Below are positions 1 through 7,940 of a stretch of 64,000 nt of DNA, piece by piece. The position numbers and the translations under genes were made by a program. Source of the stretch: Ardenticatenales bacterium (GTDB lineage: Bacteria > Chloroflexota > Anaerolineae > Promineifilales > Promineifilaceae); contig JACKBM010000005.1 in the NCBI GenBank assembly GCA_020634575.1, forward strand, positions 1-64,000, in the 5' to 3' direction. Below the pieces are notes generated by a model. The model was not told the origin of the DNA and searched no databases. It was given only the letters and a program-made list of their open reading frames with translations. Position 1 is the first letter of the stretch; each line of letters starts with the position of its first letter.

Positions 1-42
1 AATCTTCAACGCCAATCGCGTCTCAAGCAGGCAAGCGAAAGT

Positions 43-3018
43 ATGAAAGCGATTCAGGAACGCAAGCTGGCCCCTTTTCCCGATCCGTGGGACCTCCCGG
101 AGCGGCAACTCAGCATGGACGATCTGGTGGAGCGGCTGCTCCGGCCGGATGCCAACGGCTTCCTGATCCACGGCGGCCCCGGCAGCGGCAAATCGACCCT
201 GCTCAACTACCTGGCCGAAGCACTGGCCGAGGACGGCCGCGGCCGCGCTCTGGGGCCCATCCCCATGCAGCTCTACCGGGGGCAGGGGCTGCCGGACCGG
301 CTGATACGCGATGTCGCCGAGCAAATCATCTTCTACGCCCGCGAATATCTGCCGGAACTACCCTTGCTGGCCAATGGCAAGGAACATTCCACCCACGAAG
401 TGGTCAGCCAGGTTGAGATGGCGCTGGCGGCCCTGCATAAGGCCGGCGTGCAGCGCTGCATCCTTCTGTTGGATAACTTCGAGCAGAGCCACCCCTGGTC
501 GGCCGTGGCCCTGGCCAACCAGATCCGCCTCATCTTCGACAAGCACAAATTCTATTTTGGCTTCGCTCTGACGGCGGAAAGCGACCTGGAGGAGCTGCGC
601 GCCAAGGAAAGCACCTACTCGCCGATGCTCAACATCTCCGAGTCCTACCTGCTGCTGGATTATGACCGGCAACAGGTTGCTCGCTACGCCCAGGAGACGA
701 TAGAGGCAGCCGGGAAATTACCGGCGCTCCAGCCGGCCGAACAGGCCCGCCTCTGGCAGCTCACCCGCGGCTACCCGGCCCTGGTCGATGAGCTGCTGGC
801 CTACCTGATCCGTGGTCGTCAGAACGCGCCCAGCTACAGCCTGGACGATGCCCTGGCCCACTGCCTGCGTGACTACGGTCGGGTGGAGCCGCTGCGGACG
901 GCGGTGCGCAAGATCGAGTATCTGACTAACCTGGACATGAAAGGCAACCGGCCGGCTGATCTCATCGACAACCTGGCCCGCCGCGACATCTCGCCGGACG
1001 CCAATGATCGGGCGGCGCGGATGCTGCTGGCCCTGGGCGTTTTCGGCTGGGTGCGCAACTATCTGACCTGGCGCAATGAGTTCATGAAGATTTTCTGGGA
1101 GGAAAAGGCCGGGGCGTTGCTGGCAAGCTGGTTGAACCGGCCGGTCTCCTACCGTGAAAGCCAGCTCAGCGGCCAGGGCCAGATCGTCGTCAGCCTGTTT
1201 ATGGATATGGCGCCGCTGCTGGCGCCGGAATCTGAAGCCCGCTTCGACCTCCTGCGGGGCAGCATGGAATGGATCGCAAGCCTGCAAAACCTGCCCGCCA
1301 ACCTGCTGGATGGCCCCTTCCAGCGCTGGCGTGACCAGGAACGGCTCAACAACATCGGCTACGACCTCAACATTTTCCAGCACAATATCGTCACCCACGG
1401 TTTCCTGCCCATTTACGAGCTGGATCCCCATGAGCTGGACCAATCCGTGTTCGACCTGGCCCAACTGCTGGATGCCCTGCTCGGCCGCTTTGGCGTCACC
1501 CTGGAGGATGAGAAACGGCGCCAGGCTGAGGCGATCATCCGCCAGGAATGGGAGCGGTTGGACCAGGTGCGCCTCCAGCTTACCCGCGGCGGCGCCGTCC
1601 ATGTCACCCTGATCCGGGACCTGCTCGACCCCATCCCCTTGTTGCAAATCCTGGCCGAGTTGCTGGGGCTGGAGCAGGAGCTGGATATCAGCGGCGAGAG
1701 CTACCTGGAGATGTCGGTGCAGTGGGAGATTGTGCTGATGGTGGTGCAGGCATTTGTGCAGCAAATCAGCGGCGCCCAATTCCCCCACATCTCCCAGCTC
1801 GGGCTGACCTGGCGGGAGGCGCCGCCCGAGATCTGCCCGGACGGCACGCTCTACCCGCTGCGCGACCGCTATGTCATTTACTCCATGCAGAAGTTGTGTA
1901 ACTGCCGCAACAAGATGGAGACCAACCAGACCGGTCAGCGCTCCCTGATCACCATGGCCGACCTGATGCCGGTGCGTGATCACGAGGGCCGCGATTGGTC
2001 GACTATCGAACAGCCCTACAACTATGGCCGCGAGCTGGCCAGCCTGCTGGAAGGGGTGATGCTGCGCGGCGCCGGCGCCAATAGCGCGGAGCAGAGTAGC
2101 TTCCCCATCCTGAAACCGGCCGAAGTCAGCAACTTCCTGCGCAAGGACCTTTCCAGCTGGGAAAACGAGCTCTTTGTGACCTCGCTGGACAACGCTCTCT
2201 TTGTCTACCAGATCAAACAAAAGCTGCGCGCTGACAGCAACAGCGGCAGCAGCGCCATGCTGCATGATTACTGCCAGTTCTGCGGCGATTATGAGGCGCG
2301 CCTGATCAAGGATCTTTATTTCCCGCAGCGCAAATCAGTGGACTATGAAGATTATTGGCAATGTCTGACGCTGGGGCTGCAATACGTAGTGGAATTGCGC
2401 TGGGGCGCCAGCTGGGTGGCGCAGCGCACCACCGAAGACCTGAACCAGATGGCTGAGCTCATCGGCCACTCTAATGAAGAAATCCGCCAGCGCGGCCTGA
2501 TTCGCGGCCTGACAGAGCGGCTGGCGCTCAGCACCCGGCTGCTGGCCCATCTGCGCGATGCGGCCATTCCCAACTACATGGCCGGGGCCGATTATGCCGC
2601 CCGCAAATACGAGGATTTTATCGCCGTTAGCGGTCTGCGCGGCACCATCGCCAATGCCGAGAAAAATATCACCGCCATCAACGATTTTATCCATCACCAT
2701 GAGCAGCAGGAAAACCTGGCGTTGCAGCGGCGCGAGCAGCAGCTCAACCAGGCCAAAGAGGAGCGGGAGCGGCGCGCCGCCGAGGATTACAACGACCGCT
2801 TCAACCGGATCACCCTCGTCATCGCCCTCATCGCCATCTTCGGCGTCATCCCCTCATTCTGGGTCGACTTCGGCGGCGACACCAACCGGACCGCCATCAG
2901 CGAGTTGCTGCACCTGGATGCCGAACTCTCCTTCATCGTCCTGATCCTCATCTCCGTGATCATGATGCTCTTCAGCGTCGGCTGGTACTACTACGAATTC
3001 CACCGCAGACGGAAATAA
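43..3018 (+). CDS. Membrane-anchored STAND/AAA-like P-loop ATPase
   Basis: A 991-residue protein from the first ATG. The frame stays open to base 1 with no stop, so the true start may lie outside the window. A Walker A motif (GGPGSGKST, residues 44-52) and a Walker B strand ending in LLLDNFEQ (about residue 145) mark an N-terminal NTPase of the STAND/AAA superfamily. A long helical middle follows with no domain I recognise. Residues about 885-920 are rich in Glu, Gln and Arg and look like a coiled coil. Two hydrophobic segments close the protein (about 922-940 and 963-985), so the ATPase part is probably held at the membrane. STAND proteins with C-terminal membrane segments are sometimes signalling or defence switches, but nothing next to this gene shows that here. 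The NTPase call is firm; the role is unknown. Confidence 0.75.
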   Translation: MKAIQERKLAPFPDPWDLPERQLSMDDLVERLLRPDANGFLIHGGPGSGKSTLLNYLAEALAEDGRGRALGPIPMQLYRGQGLPDRLIRDVAEQIIFYAREYLPELPLLANGKEHSTHEVVSQVEMALAALHKAGVQRCILLLDNFEQSHPWSAVALANQIRLIFDKHKFYFGFALTAESDLEELRAKESTYSPMLNISESYLLLDYDRQQVARYAQETIEAAGKLPALQPAEQARLWQLTRGYPALVDELLAYLIRGRQNAPSYSLDDALAHCLRDYGRVEPLRTAVRKIEYLTNLDMKGNRPADLIDNLARRDISPDANDRAARMLLALGVFGWVRNYLTWRNEFMKIFWEEKAGALLASWLNRPVSYRESQLSGQGQIVVSLFMDMAPLLAPESEARFDLLRGSMEWIASLQNLPANLLDGPFQRWRDQERLNNIGYDLNIFQHNIVTHGFLPIYELDPHELDQSVFDLAQLLDALLGRFGVTLEDEKRRQAEAIIRQEWERLDQVRLQLTRGGAVHVTLIRDLLDPIPLLQILAELLGLEQELDISGESYLEMSVQWEIVLMVVQAFVQQISGAQFPHISQLGLTWREAPPEICPDGTLYPLRDRYVIYSMQKLCNCRNKMETNQTGQRSLITMADLMPVRDHEGRDWSTIEQPYNYGRELASLLEGVMLRGAGANSAEQSSFPILKPAEVSNFLRKDLSSWENELFVTSLDNALFVYQIKQKLRADSNSGSSAMLHDYCQFCGDYEARLIKDLYFPQRKSVDYEDYWQCLTLGLQYVVELRWGASWVAQRTTEDLNQMAELIGHSNEEIRQRGLIRGLTERLALSTRLLAHLRDAAIPNYMAGADYAARKYEDFIAVSGLRGTIANAEKNITAINDFIHHHEQQENLALQRREQQLNQAKEERERRAAEDYNDRFNRITLVIALIAIFGVIPSFWVDFGGDTNRTAISELLHLDAELSFIVLILISVIMMLFSVGWYYYEFHRRRK

Positions 3019-3026
3019 GAAAATTT

Positions 3027-3077
3027 GCCGCGAATTTTCACGAATTATTTTTAGCGAAGATTCGCGCCATTCGCGGC
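3027..3077. repeat. Intergenic hairpin repeat, GCCGCGAA type
   Basis: An imperfect inverted repeat directly after the ATPase stop. Outer arms are GCCGCGAA (3027-3034) and TTCGCGGC (3070-3077), with A/T-rich words such as TTTTCACGAATT inside. A close relative lies at 47950-48009, so this is a dispersed family and not a gene-specific terminator. It has no T-run after the stem. Confidence 0.7.
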
Positions 3078-3085
3078 TGACCCTC

Positions 3086-3457
3086 TTATGGATCGAATTG
3101 GATGCCGTAGCCTCGTGCCGCGCAGACGGCCAGGAATGCCTGGGCGGAGGCGATGGGGCCGCGCTGATTTTGGGGGAGTTCGCTGATATCCGGCCAGGTA
3201 ATCTGTTGCTGCAGCGCTTGTGTGTGGGCCACAGACCAGACCGCCGCAATGTCCGTTTCGCCAGCGTAGGTAGCCAGGGTTCGTACAGCACTCGAGGTGT
3301 CCAGACTGCCATGGAGCAGCGCACCATCTACGGCTGCGCCGAGGGCGATCATCTGGTTGGCCGCGGCGCGGAAGGCGGCGGCGGCATCCTGGTCCTGGTC
3401 CGTATCGACGTACTGATAGGCCACGCCAGCGTAAATTGCGTCAGCGCACCAGCCCAT
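3086..3457 (-). CDS. Hypothetical protein
   Basis: A 123-residue Ala/Gln-rich protein whose ATG lies 20 nt downstream of the hslO stop on the same strand, so it is probably translated from the hslO transcript. I do not recognise the family. It has two Cys residues (one in the third to fifth positions, one near the C terminus), no signal peptide and no membrane segment. The composition is predicted mostly helical. It overlaps no other plausible gene. That it is a real gene rests on its position and protein-like composition; a function cannot be given. Confidence 0.5.
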   Translation of the reverse strand: MGWCADAIYAGVAYQYVDTDQDQDAAAAFRAAANQMIALGAAVDGALLHGSLDTSSAVRTLATYAGETDIAAVWSVAHTQALQQQITWPDISELPQNQRGPIASAQAFLAVCAARGYGIQFDP

Positions 3458-3477
3458 GGGGTAAACTCAGGCCAGCT

Positions 3478-4359
3478 CTAGTCGCTGTCCAGTTCCGCCA
3501 GGAGCGCTTCCAGGTCAGCCTGGCTGAACGGGTAGCTTTCGCGGCAGAAATGGCAGTCGACTACGGTCTCGCCCTGTGTTTCGATGATGTCGCGGATTTC
3601 GGCTGGGCCGAGGGAGAGCAGCGCTTTTTCGGTGCGTTGGCGGCTGCAATAACATTGGAAGCGGACCGGCCGGTGCTCCAATACTTCATGCTCGATGTCA
3701 CCCAGAACTTCGGCCAGGATCGCTTCCGGCGGCCGGCCGGCCAGAAGCATCTCCGTGAATGGCGGCAGCTCCTGCAACCGCTCACGCAACTCGTCGATGA
3801 CCAGCTGATTGTAGGGCGGCAGCAGCTGTAACAGCAGCCCGCCCGCCACGACGGCAGCGCCCGATTCTTCCTGGTGCACGCCAATCTCCACCAGGGAAGG
3901 GGTCTGGTCGGATTGGTTCAGAAACCGTTCCAGGTCATCCGCCAGGCCAGCTTCGCCCCGGAGCACGACGCCCTCCATGAGCTCTTTCAGGCCAACGTCC
4001 CGCACCACCGTCAGGATCCCCTGAGCGCCCAGCGCCCGAACGACATCTGCCTGTCCTTCACGTGGCGGCACATCAGCATCGGGATAGAGCACATAGCCGC
4101 GCACCTTGCCATAGGCATCTGATTCCACCACGACTTTGCGCAATGGTCCCTGCCCATCAAACTTGATAGCGACTCGCTGGCGCACCTTAAGTAGAGCGCC
4201 TATCAGGGCGGCGCCGGTGATCGCATGGCCCAGCGCGGCGGTGGCCACCGCTGAAGTCTCATGCCGGCGCGCGGCCTCATTGACCAGATCAGTGGTAACG
4301 GCGGCGAGGGCCCGGACGCCGGCCCCTTTGGCAATGACACGTACGATGTAATCGTTCAT
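3478..4359 (-). CDS. hslO: Hsp33 redox-regulated chaperonin
   Basis: Hsp33 is a cytosolic holdase that is switched on when oxidative stress oxidises four zinc-binding cysteines. The 293-residue product has the family fold throughout and ends with the CYC motif (about residue 236) and the CHFC motif (about residue 268), the CxC/CxxC zinc site. An in-frame ATG exists at 4437, but a consensus TATAAT lies at 4429-4424 on this strand, so transcription should begin downstream of that ATG. The ATG at 4359 gives an N terminus (MNDYIVRVIAK) that fits Hsp33 starts. The small gene at 3086-3457 follows closely. Identification is firm; the start is inferred. Confidence 0.93.
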   Translation of the reverse strand: MNDYIVRVIAKGAGVRALAAVTTDLVNEAARRHETSAVATAALGHAITGAALIGALLKVRQRVAIKFDGQGPLRKVVVESDAYGKVRGYVLYPDADVPPREGQADVVRALGAQGILTVVRDVGLKELMEGVVLRGEAGLADDLERFLNQSDQTPSLVEIGVHQEESGAAVVAGGLLLQLLPPYNQLVIDELRERLQELPPFTEMLLAGRPPEAILAEVLGDIEHEVLEHRPVRFQCYCSRQRTEKALLSLGPAEIRDIIETQGETVVDCHFCRESYPFSQADLEALLAELDSD

Positions 4360-4423
4360 AACTTTTCTTAAATCTTGCTGCTTACCTGAGGCAAAAGCCA
4401 TGCCGGCCTGCCCAAAGGTCGTT

Positions 4424-4429
4424 ATTATA
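4424..4429 (-). promoter_or_regulatory. -10 element of hslO
   Basis: TATAAT on the minus strand about 65 nt upstream of the chosen hslO start. I see no good -35 at standard spacing. Its position excludes the upstream ATG at 4437 as the start. Confidence 0.5.
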
Positions 4430-4480
4430 CGGGCCAACGATTAACAAGTCATTATCGAAGGTTGGGTCATATCGGGCGAC

Positions 4481-4508
4481 GTCATACCCGCGCACGCGGG
4501 TATCCAGG
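4481..4508. repeat. REP-like palindrome
   Basis: A perfect inverted repeat, ATACCCGCG-CA-CGCGGGTAT (4484-4503), set between GTC and CCAGG. Similar GTCATACCCGCG...GGTATCCAG words are widespread REP-like intergenic elements in many bacteria. It sits between the divergent hslO and HAD genes. Confidence 0.65.
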
Positions 4509-4569
4509 AGCTATTTGTCGTGGCGCGATCCTGACTTTGCGAAACTAAAAGGTTCAGGAGTACGGTTGG

Positions 4570-5184
4570 ATGGCAGAAAAAAAGCCAATTATTGTCTTTG
4601 ATCTGGGCGGCGTTTTGATTGAATGGGGGCTGGAGCGGCTGTATGGGCAGCTGTTCAATGATCCGGCTGAGCTGAACTGGTTCTTGAGCGAAATTGTCAC
4701 CCAAACCTGGAACGCGGAGATGGACGCCGGCAAGCCGGTCGCCCAGGCGGTGGCGGAGCGCTGTGCCCTCTTCCCGGAGCAGGCCGCCCTGATCCGCCTC
4801 TTTGACGAGCGCTGGCCTGAGACCATTGGTAATGCCGTTGCCGGCACCGTCACGATCTTCAGCCAGCTGCGCGCGGCCGGCTATACCATCCACGGCTTGA
4901 GCAACTTCTCGGCTGAGACCATGCCCCGCATCCGCCACCGCTTCCCCTTCCTGGAATGGTTTGAGACGCTGGTGCTTTCCGGCGCTGAGGGTGTCATCAA
5001 GCCGGACCCGGCCATTTACCAGATCCTGCTGGAGCGCATCAGCGCTGAGGCCGGCGACTGTCTCTTCATCGACGACTCCTACCCCAATATCGTCGCCGCC
5101 CGCGAACTCGGCTTTGACGCCATCCACTTCCACGACCCAACCCAACTCGCCGCTGACCTCCGCGCGAGGGGTTGCCCAACCTGA
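4570..5184 (+). CDS. HAD-superfamily hydrolase (YihX-like phosphatase)
   Basis: A 204-residue HAD subfamily IA protein. Motif I is FDLGGV with the nucleophile Asp at residue 11. Motif II is the Ser in GLSNFS (about 111), motif III the Lys in GVIKPDP (about 144), and motif IV is FIDDS (about 167). Motif I lacks the usual second Asp and reads DLGGV, as in YihX-type enzymes, which are sugar-phosphate or related small-molecule phosphatases. The natural substrate cannot be read from sequence. AGGAG lies about 10 nt before the ATG. The last codons and the stop run into the palindromic element at 5164-5220, so the C terminus (RARGCPT) may have been reshaped by that repeat. Confidence 0.85.
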   Translation: MAEKKPIIVFDLGGVLIEWGLERLYGQLFNDPAELNWFLSEIVTQTWNAEMDAGKPVAQAVAERCALFPEQAALIRLFDERWPETIGNAVAGTVTIFSQLRAAGYTIHGLSNFSAETMPRIRHRFPFLEWFETLVLSGAEGVIKPDPAIYQILLERISAEAGDCLFIDDSYPNIVAARELGFDAIHFHDPTQLAADLRARGCPT

Positions 5185-5220
5185 CGGGTTCGCCGACCCG
5201 ACGGGTTGGCCAACCCCTCA
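5164..5220. repeat. Nested palindromic repeat (AACCTGACGGGTT family)
   Basis: An inverted repeat with outer arms GAGGGGTTG and CAACCCCTC and inner AACCTGACGGGTT / ACCCGACGGGTTGG words. It overlaps the 3' end of the HAD gene. The same words recur at 19917-19997, 27269-27329 and 32662-32710, and the GAGGGGTT/AACCCCTC arms recur at the end of hen1. Confidence 0.65.
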
Positions 5221-5368
5221 CACAACCGATCAATCTGAAAACTCGTGTCGGGAAAAGGGTCCGAACAGCGTTGAGTGTAGGTGAGACGCGCGCATGAAAT
5301 CGGACTCGTTTCCCGGCTGATTTTGGGCAACTTTTAAGGTTTTGCTGATAGAATATTTGTTCGGTCTG

Positions 5369-5377
5369 TGGTATAAT
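5369..5377 (+). promoter_or_regulatory. Extended -10 promoter for ssb
   Basis: TGGTATAAT is a perfect extended -10 (TGn plus TATAAT at 5372-5377). It gives a leader of about 100 nt before ssb. A convincing -35 is absent, as is usual for extended -10 promoters. Confidence 0.6.
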
Positions 5378-5486
5378 TACAACAATTCTGCGAGGCAAAA
5401 GCAAAGAGTGCCCGGAAGCCGAAAAGAGTCGAAATTCATGATCGCGGCTCTTAACAAAAACCTTTTTATTCTTTGAGGAGACAACC

Positions 5487-5924
5487 ATGTATCAGAAGAT
5501 CATAATCATCGGTAATTTGGGTCGTGACCCGGAGATGCGCTATATGGGTGACGGCACCGCCGTGACCAATTTTAGCGTCGCCACCAGCCGCCGCTGGACG
5601 GACCGCAATGGCCAGCAGGTAGACGAAACGACCTGGTTCCGGGTCTCTGTCTGGGGCCGCCAGGCGGAGACGACCAATCAATATCTGGCCAAGGGCAGCA
5701 AGGTGCTGGTGGAAGGGCGGATGCAGCCTGACCCGGCCACCGGCGGCCCGCGCATCTGGACCCGTCAGGATGGCGGCGCCGGCGCTTCGTTCGAGATTCG
5801 GGCGGATGCGGTCCGGTTCCTCTCCAGCCGGGATGAGATGGAAGCCATCCGTGCCGGCGGCGGCATGGATGATGACCCCTTTGACGGGGGCGGTGCCCAG
5901 GAAGAGGATGATATTCCATTTTAA
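5487..5924 (+). CDS. ssb: Single-stranded DNA-binding protein
   Basis: A 145-residue SSB that coats single-stranded DNA during replication, repair and recombination. The OB-fold starts at once (MYQKIIIIGNLGRDPEMRY) and carries the conserved TTWFRVSVWG segment. The protein ends in the acidic tip DDIPF, the tail that recruits partner proteins. GAGGAGA precedes the ATG at good spacing. The gene has its own extended -10 promoter and a strong intrinsic terminator, so it is a single-gene unit. It is short for an SSB (common length about 150-180) because the linker is brief. Confidence 0.97.
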   Translation: MYQKIIIIGNLGRDPEMRYMGDGTAVTNFSVATSRRWTDRNGQQVDETTWFRVSVWGRQAETTNQYLAKGSKVLVEGRMQPDPATGGPRIWTRQDGGAGASFEIRADAVRFLSSRDEMEAIRAGGGMDDDPFDGGGAQEEDDIPF

Positions 5925-5957
5925 TGTGTATGCGTGAACATCAGGTTCACTTCTGCG

Positions 5958-5991
5958 AGAGCGCGCTCTGCCCGGGGCGCGCTCTTTTTTT
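5958..5991 (+). terminator. Intrinsic terminator after ssb
   Basis: The 9-bp stem AGAGCGCGC (5958-5966) / GCGCGCTCT (5977-5985) is followed by a T-tract to 5991. Confidence 0.85.
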
Positions 5992-6000
5992 CTCCCTGCG

Positions 6001-6098
6001 TCGGGGGTGGAGGTATTGGCCGAGGGAGAGCGGTCGAAATGACAAGGGTGCTCCTCGGGGGTGGAGGTATTGGCTGAGGGAGGGCGGTCGAAATGACA
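6001..6098. repeat. Two-copy 54-bp tandem repeat
   Basis: 44-nt copies at 6001-6044 and 6055-6098 differ at only two bases. Both contain GGTATTGG and GCGGTCGAAATGACA. The spacing of copies is 54 bp. No gene overlaps. Confidence 0.8.
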
Positions 6099-6118
6099 GG
6101 GGAAAGCTTACGCCGTGG

Positions 6119-6811
6119 CTAGTTCGTTTTGTGCCACCAGTGATAGTTGCCGATGTGGGCATAGCCAGAGTGGCGGGCGGTGGTGTGGAGATCCTGCCGG
6201 TCCAGCGGCAGCAGGGCCCCGACCAAAGCCGCCGTTGGGCCGGATGGCAAGCCGGCGGCCAGGGACAGGGCCGAGCCATCAGCAATAGCCTCCAGCCAAT
6301 AACCACCGTAATTGAGTGTCTGCACCGGGATGAGATGGGCGGGGATGGTTGTGGGGTTGGTCTGACCGGCCGGTCCCAATCCACTGCTAAACAACCCCAG
6401 TTCCATCTGCTCCTGGTGGAAACCAGCCCGGCGGAAAGCCGTCTGGCTGGCGATGTTGCTGGTCGCGATTAGCGCCCGCATCGGCTCGTCGGCTTGCCGG
6501 GGCAATTGTCGCAACATCGTTTCGATGAGCTTGGTGCCCAATCGCTGGCCGCGGGCCGCCGGATGAACGCCCAACAGATCCAGCTCCCAGCGCCGCTGAC
6601 CGGTGGCCGTCATCGTGGGAAACGCAGCCGCAAAGCCGACGACCACGTTCCCTTGCCAGCCTACCACGGTGAGCTGATCCGGTGCTGATAACCCAGCCTC
6701 GACCTGTTCGACCGTTGCACGCTCGCCGGGCCAGATAGCCTGCTTCAATTCGTAAAGAGTGGCAGCCTGGGCAGGCGTGGCCGGTCGGATTGTCAGATTG
6801 CTCGAGATCAA
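6119..6811 (-). CDS. GNAT-family N-acetyltransferase
   Basis: About 230 residues. The N-terminal 160 residues form a GNAT domain: the acetyl-CoA loop region reads LDLLGVHPAARGQRLGTKLIE (given here in pieces: LGVHPAARGQRLGTKL), and a late SNIASQTAFRRAGF helix follows. A tail of about 70 residues has no known motif. I choose the TTG at 6811-6809, because it overlaps the TGA of the small upstream gene (TTGA), a typical coupled arrangement, and because it starts just before the first GNAT strand (LTIRPATPAQ). An in-frame ATG at 6877 would add residues that are encoded across the small gene. The acyl acceptor is unknown. Confidence 0.8.
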   Translation of the reverse strand: MISSNLTIRPATPAQAATLYELKQAIWPGERATVEQVEAGLSAPDQLTVVGWQGNVVVGFAAAFPTMTATGQRRWELDLLGVHPAARGQRLGTKLIETMLRQLPRQADEPMRALIATSNIASQTAFRRAGFHQEQMELGLFSSGLGPAGQTNPTTIPAHLIPVQTLNYGGYWLEAIADGSALSLAAGLPSGPTAALVGALLPLDRQDLHTTARHSGYAHIGNYHWWHKTN

Positions 6812-6945
6812 GGTGTGATGACGGTGGCGCCAGCACCCAGGCCAAAGATGAAAAAGAGGGCGCCGAGCAAGCAGCAAAACAGGATAAGAGCGATGACGAC
6901 GACGGCGATGATTATGATACGTTGTTGGGACTTATCTTCTTTCAT
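6808..6945 (-). CDS. Small single-pass membrane protein
   Basis: A 45-residue reading frame, ATG at 6945, stop TGA at 6810-6808. It has a charged start (MKEDKSQQR), a long hydrophobic span of about 30 residues including Cys-Cys, and a short Gly/Ala end. Its stop overlaps the TTG start of the acetyltransferase, so the two are probably translated together. The hydrophobic pattern and the coupling support a real gene; the role is unknown. The Shine-Dalgarno sequence is weak. Confidence 0.6.
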   Translation of the reverse strand: MKEDKSQQRIIIIAVVVIALILFCCLLGALFFIFGLGAGATVITP

Positions 6946-7113
6946 AGGCCTATTTTACAACGGCAGCGCTCAGATTCATTGGCCGGCCGGCCAAGGGATT
7001 GACACGGCTTTGTCACATGGCAGGGAGGAATTACACAGCTCTGCCACAGCTTTTGCCGCCGTTTTGCATTTGCTGGCGCTACCATGGGCGGAGGTTAAAA
7101 AATGCAATGTTGC

Positions 7114-7151
7114 CGCGCCAGAAATAGTCATTTCTGGCGCGTTTTCTGTTT
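7114..7151 (+). terminator. Perfect 12-bp hairpin with T-tract
   Basis: CGCGCCAGAAAT (7114-7125), loop AGTC, ATTTCTGGCGCG (7130-7141), then TTTTCTGTTTT. It looks like an intrinsic terminator for the plus strand, although no plus-strand gene is evident just upstream. It insulates the small gene that follows. Confidence 0.6.
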
Positions 7152-7163
7152 TGTGAGGTTTAG

Positions 7164-7325
7164 ATGTTACACAACTTACAGGCAACCCGAATCCTGTTGC
7201 AAGCACAGGAGCGGGAGATTAACACATACCTGGAGCGCGAGCGGATGCTGCACAAGAGCCAGCCGATCAAGGAAGAACGGCGGAATGGCCTGGTCAGATG
7301 GATGCTGGGGCAGATTCGCCGTTAA
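7164..7325 (+). CDS. Small basic helical protein
   Basis: A 53-residue frame starting MLHNLQATRILLQAQERE and ending MLGQIRR. It is rich in Arg, Glu, Gln and Leu and should form one or two amphipathic helices. GTGAGG lies 6 nt before the ATG. The frame is bracketed by a hairpin terminator upstream (7114-7151) and a strong terminator downstream (7353-7386), so it forms an isolated expression unit. I do not recognise the family. Small nucleic-acid-binding or regulatory proteins have this composition, but that is a guess. Confidence 0.55.
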   Translation: MLHNLQATRILLQAQEREINTYLERERMLHKSQPIKEERRNGLVRWMLGQIRR

Positions 7326-7352
7326 CTGTAGGCATGGTCCAGTAAAAGTAGG

Positions 7353-7386
7353 AGGAGCCGCAGCGCGAGCCGCGGCTCCTTTTGTT
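7353..7386 (+). terminator. Intrinsic terminator
   Basis: AGGAGCCGC (7353-7361) pairs with GCGGCTCCT (7372-7380), followed by TTTTGTTTCTC. Confidence 0.8.
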
Positions 7387-7392
7387 TCTCTT

Positions 7393-7437
7393 TTAGGACT
7401 TTGGTCCTACGTAGCGATACTTAGGACCTTTGTACTA
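7393..7437. promoter_or_regulatory. Two direct repeats of a 17-bp partly palindromic site
   Basis: TTAGGACTTTGGTCCTA (7393-7409) and TTAGGACCTTTGTACTA (7421-7437) lie 28 bp apart. The first is symmetric (TAGGAC/GTCCTA). They look like a pair of operator sites for a dimeric regulator. The regulated unit is uncertain; a possible structured transcript follows to the hairpin at 7525-7558. Confidence 0.45.
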
Positions 7438-7524
7438 TAGAATCGGTTGAACCCTGAGAAAGGCTCCCCTATACTATCCAAAGCTCCCCACCCACGTTAT
7501 CAGCTCAGATAAACGTGAAAAGGC

Positions 7525-7558
7525 AAGAGCGCGGGTCCCACCCCCGCGCTCTTTGTCG
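7525..7558. terminator. Bidirectional-type terminator hairpin
   Basis: AGAGCGCGGG (7526-7535) pairs with CCCGCGCTCT (7543-7552) and is followed by TTTGTCGTTT. It may end a short transcript from about 7440 that also contains the stem CACGTT/AACGTG near 7493-7517, or the convergent gene at 7592-7831. Confidence 0.6.
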
Positions 7559-7591
7559 TTTAAAACGAAACAGCCAATTTATTGCGAAAAT

Positions 7592-7831
7592 TTAGCTTTC
7601 CGTGCGGGGCAGCAGGTACCGTACCAGCGCATCCCGGGCGCTTTCAAGATCGACGGAGAAGAAATCCGCGATTTGTGGCGCCAGAATGAAGGTGTCTGAT
7701 TCCTGTTGTTGGGCGTAGCGAATAAATGTGGCGACTTCCCGGTCACAAAGGCAGCAGGGCAGGTCTTCGGGACCGCTGCGGCGGGCTATTCCCAGGCGTA
7801 GGAGCAGGGCGGTGCGTTCCAGCCAGTCCAT
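7592..7831 (-). CDS. Small hypothetical protein with Cys-Cys-x-Cys
   Basis: A 79-residue protein. GAGGAGG precedes the ATG at good spacing, which strongly supports the start. It contains CCLCDRE at residues 26-32, too few cysteines for a normal zinc ribbon unless it dimerises. The remainder is helical and acidic. No family recognised. It stands alone between a terminator hairpin (7525-7558) and the small-RNA region. Confidence 0.6.
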   Translation of the reverse strand: MDWLERTALLLRLGIARRSGPEDLPCCLCDREVATFIRYAQQQESDTFILAPQIADFFSVDLESARDALVRYLLPRTES

Positions 7832-7940
7832 GGCGTATCCTCCTCGGCAATGCCCGGCCGGTCAGGTGACAAGGGAACCGGCCGGTTGGACAAGCGACTC
7901 AGATAATCTACAGGATGGCGCTGGCGATGGCAAGCCAAAA

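Noticed and set aside
718..2265. A 515-codon open frame on the minus strand inside the ATPase gene
   Set aside because: It is fully antisense to a well-supported gene, its product is Gln/His/Val-rich low-complexity sequence, and GC-rich genes commonly leave such shadow frames open.
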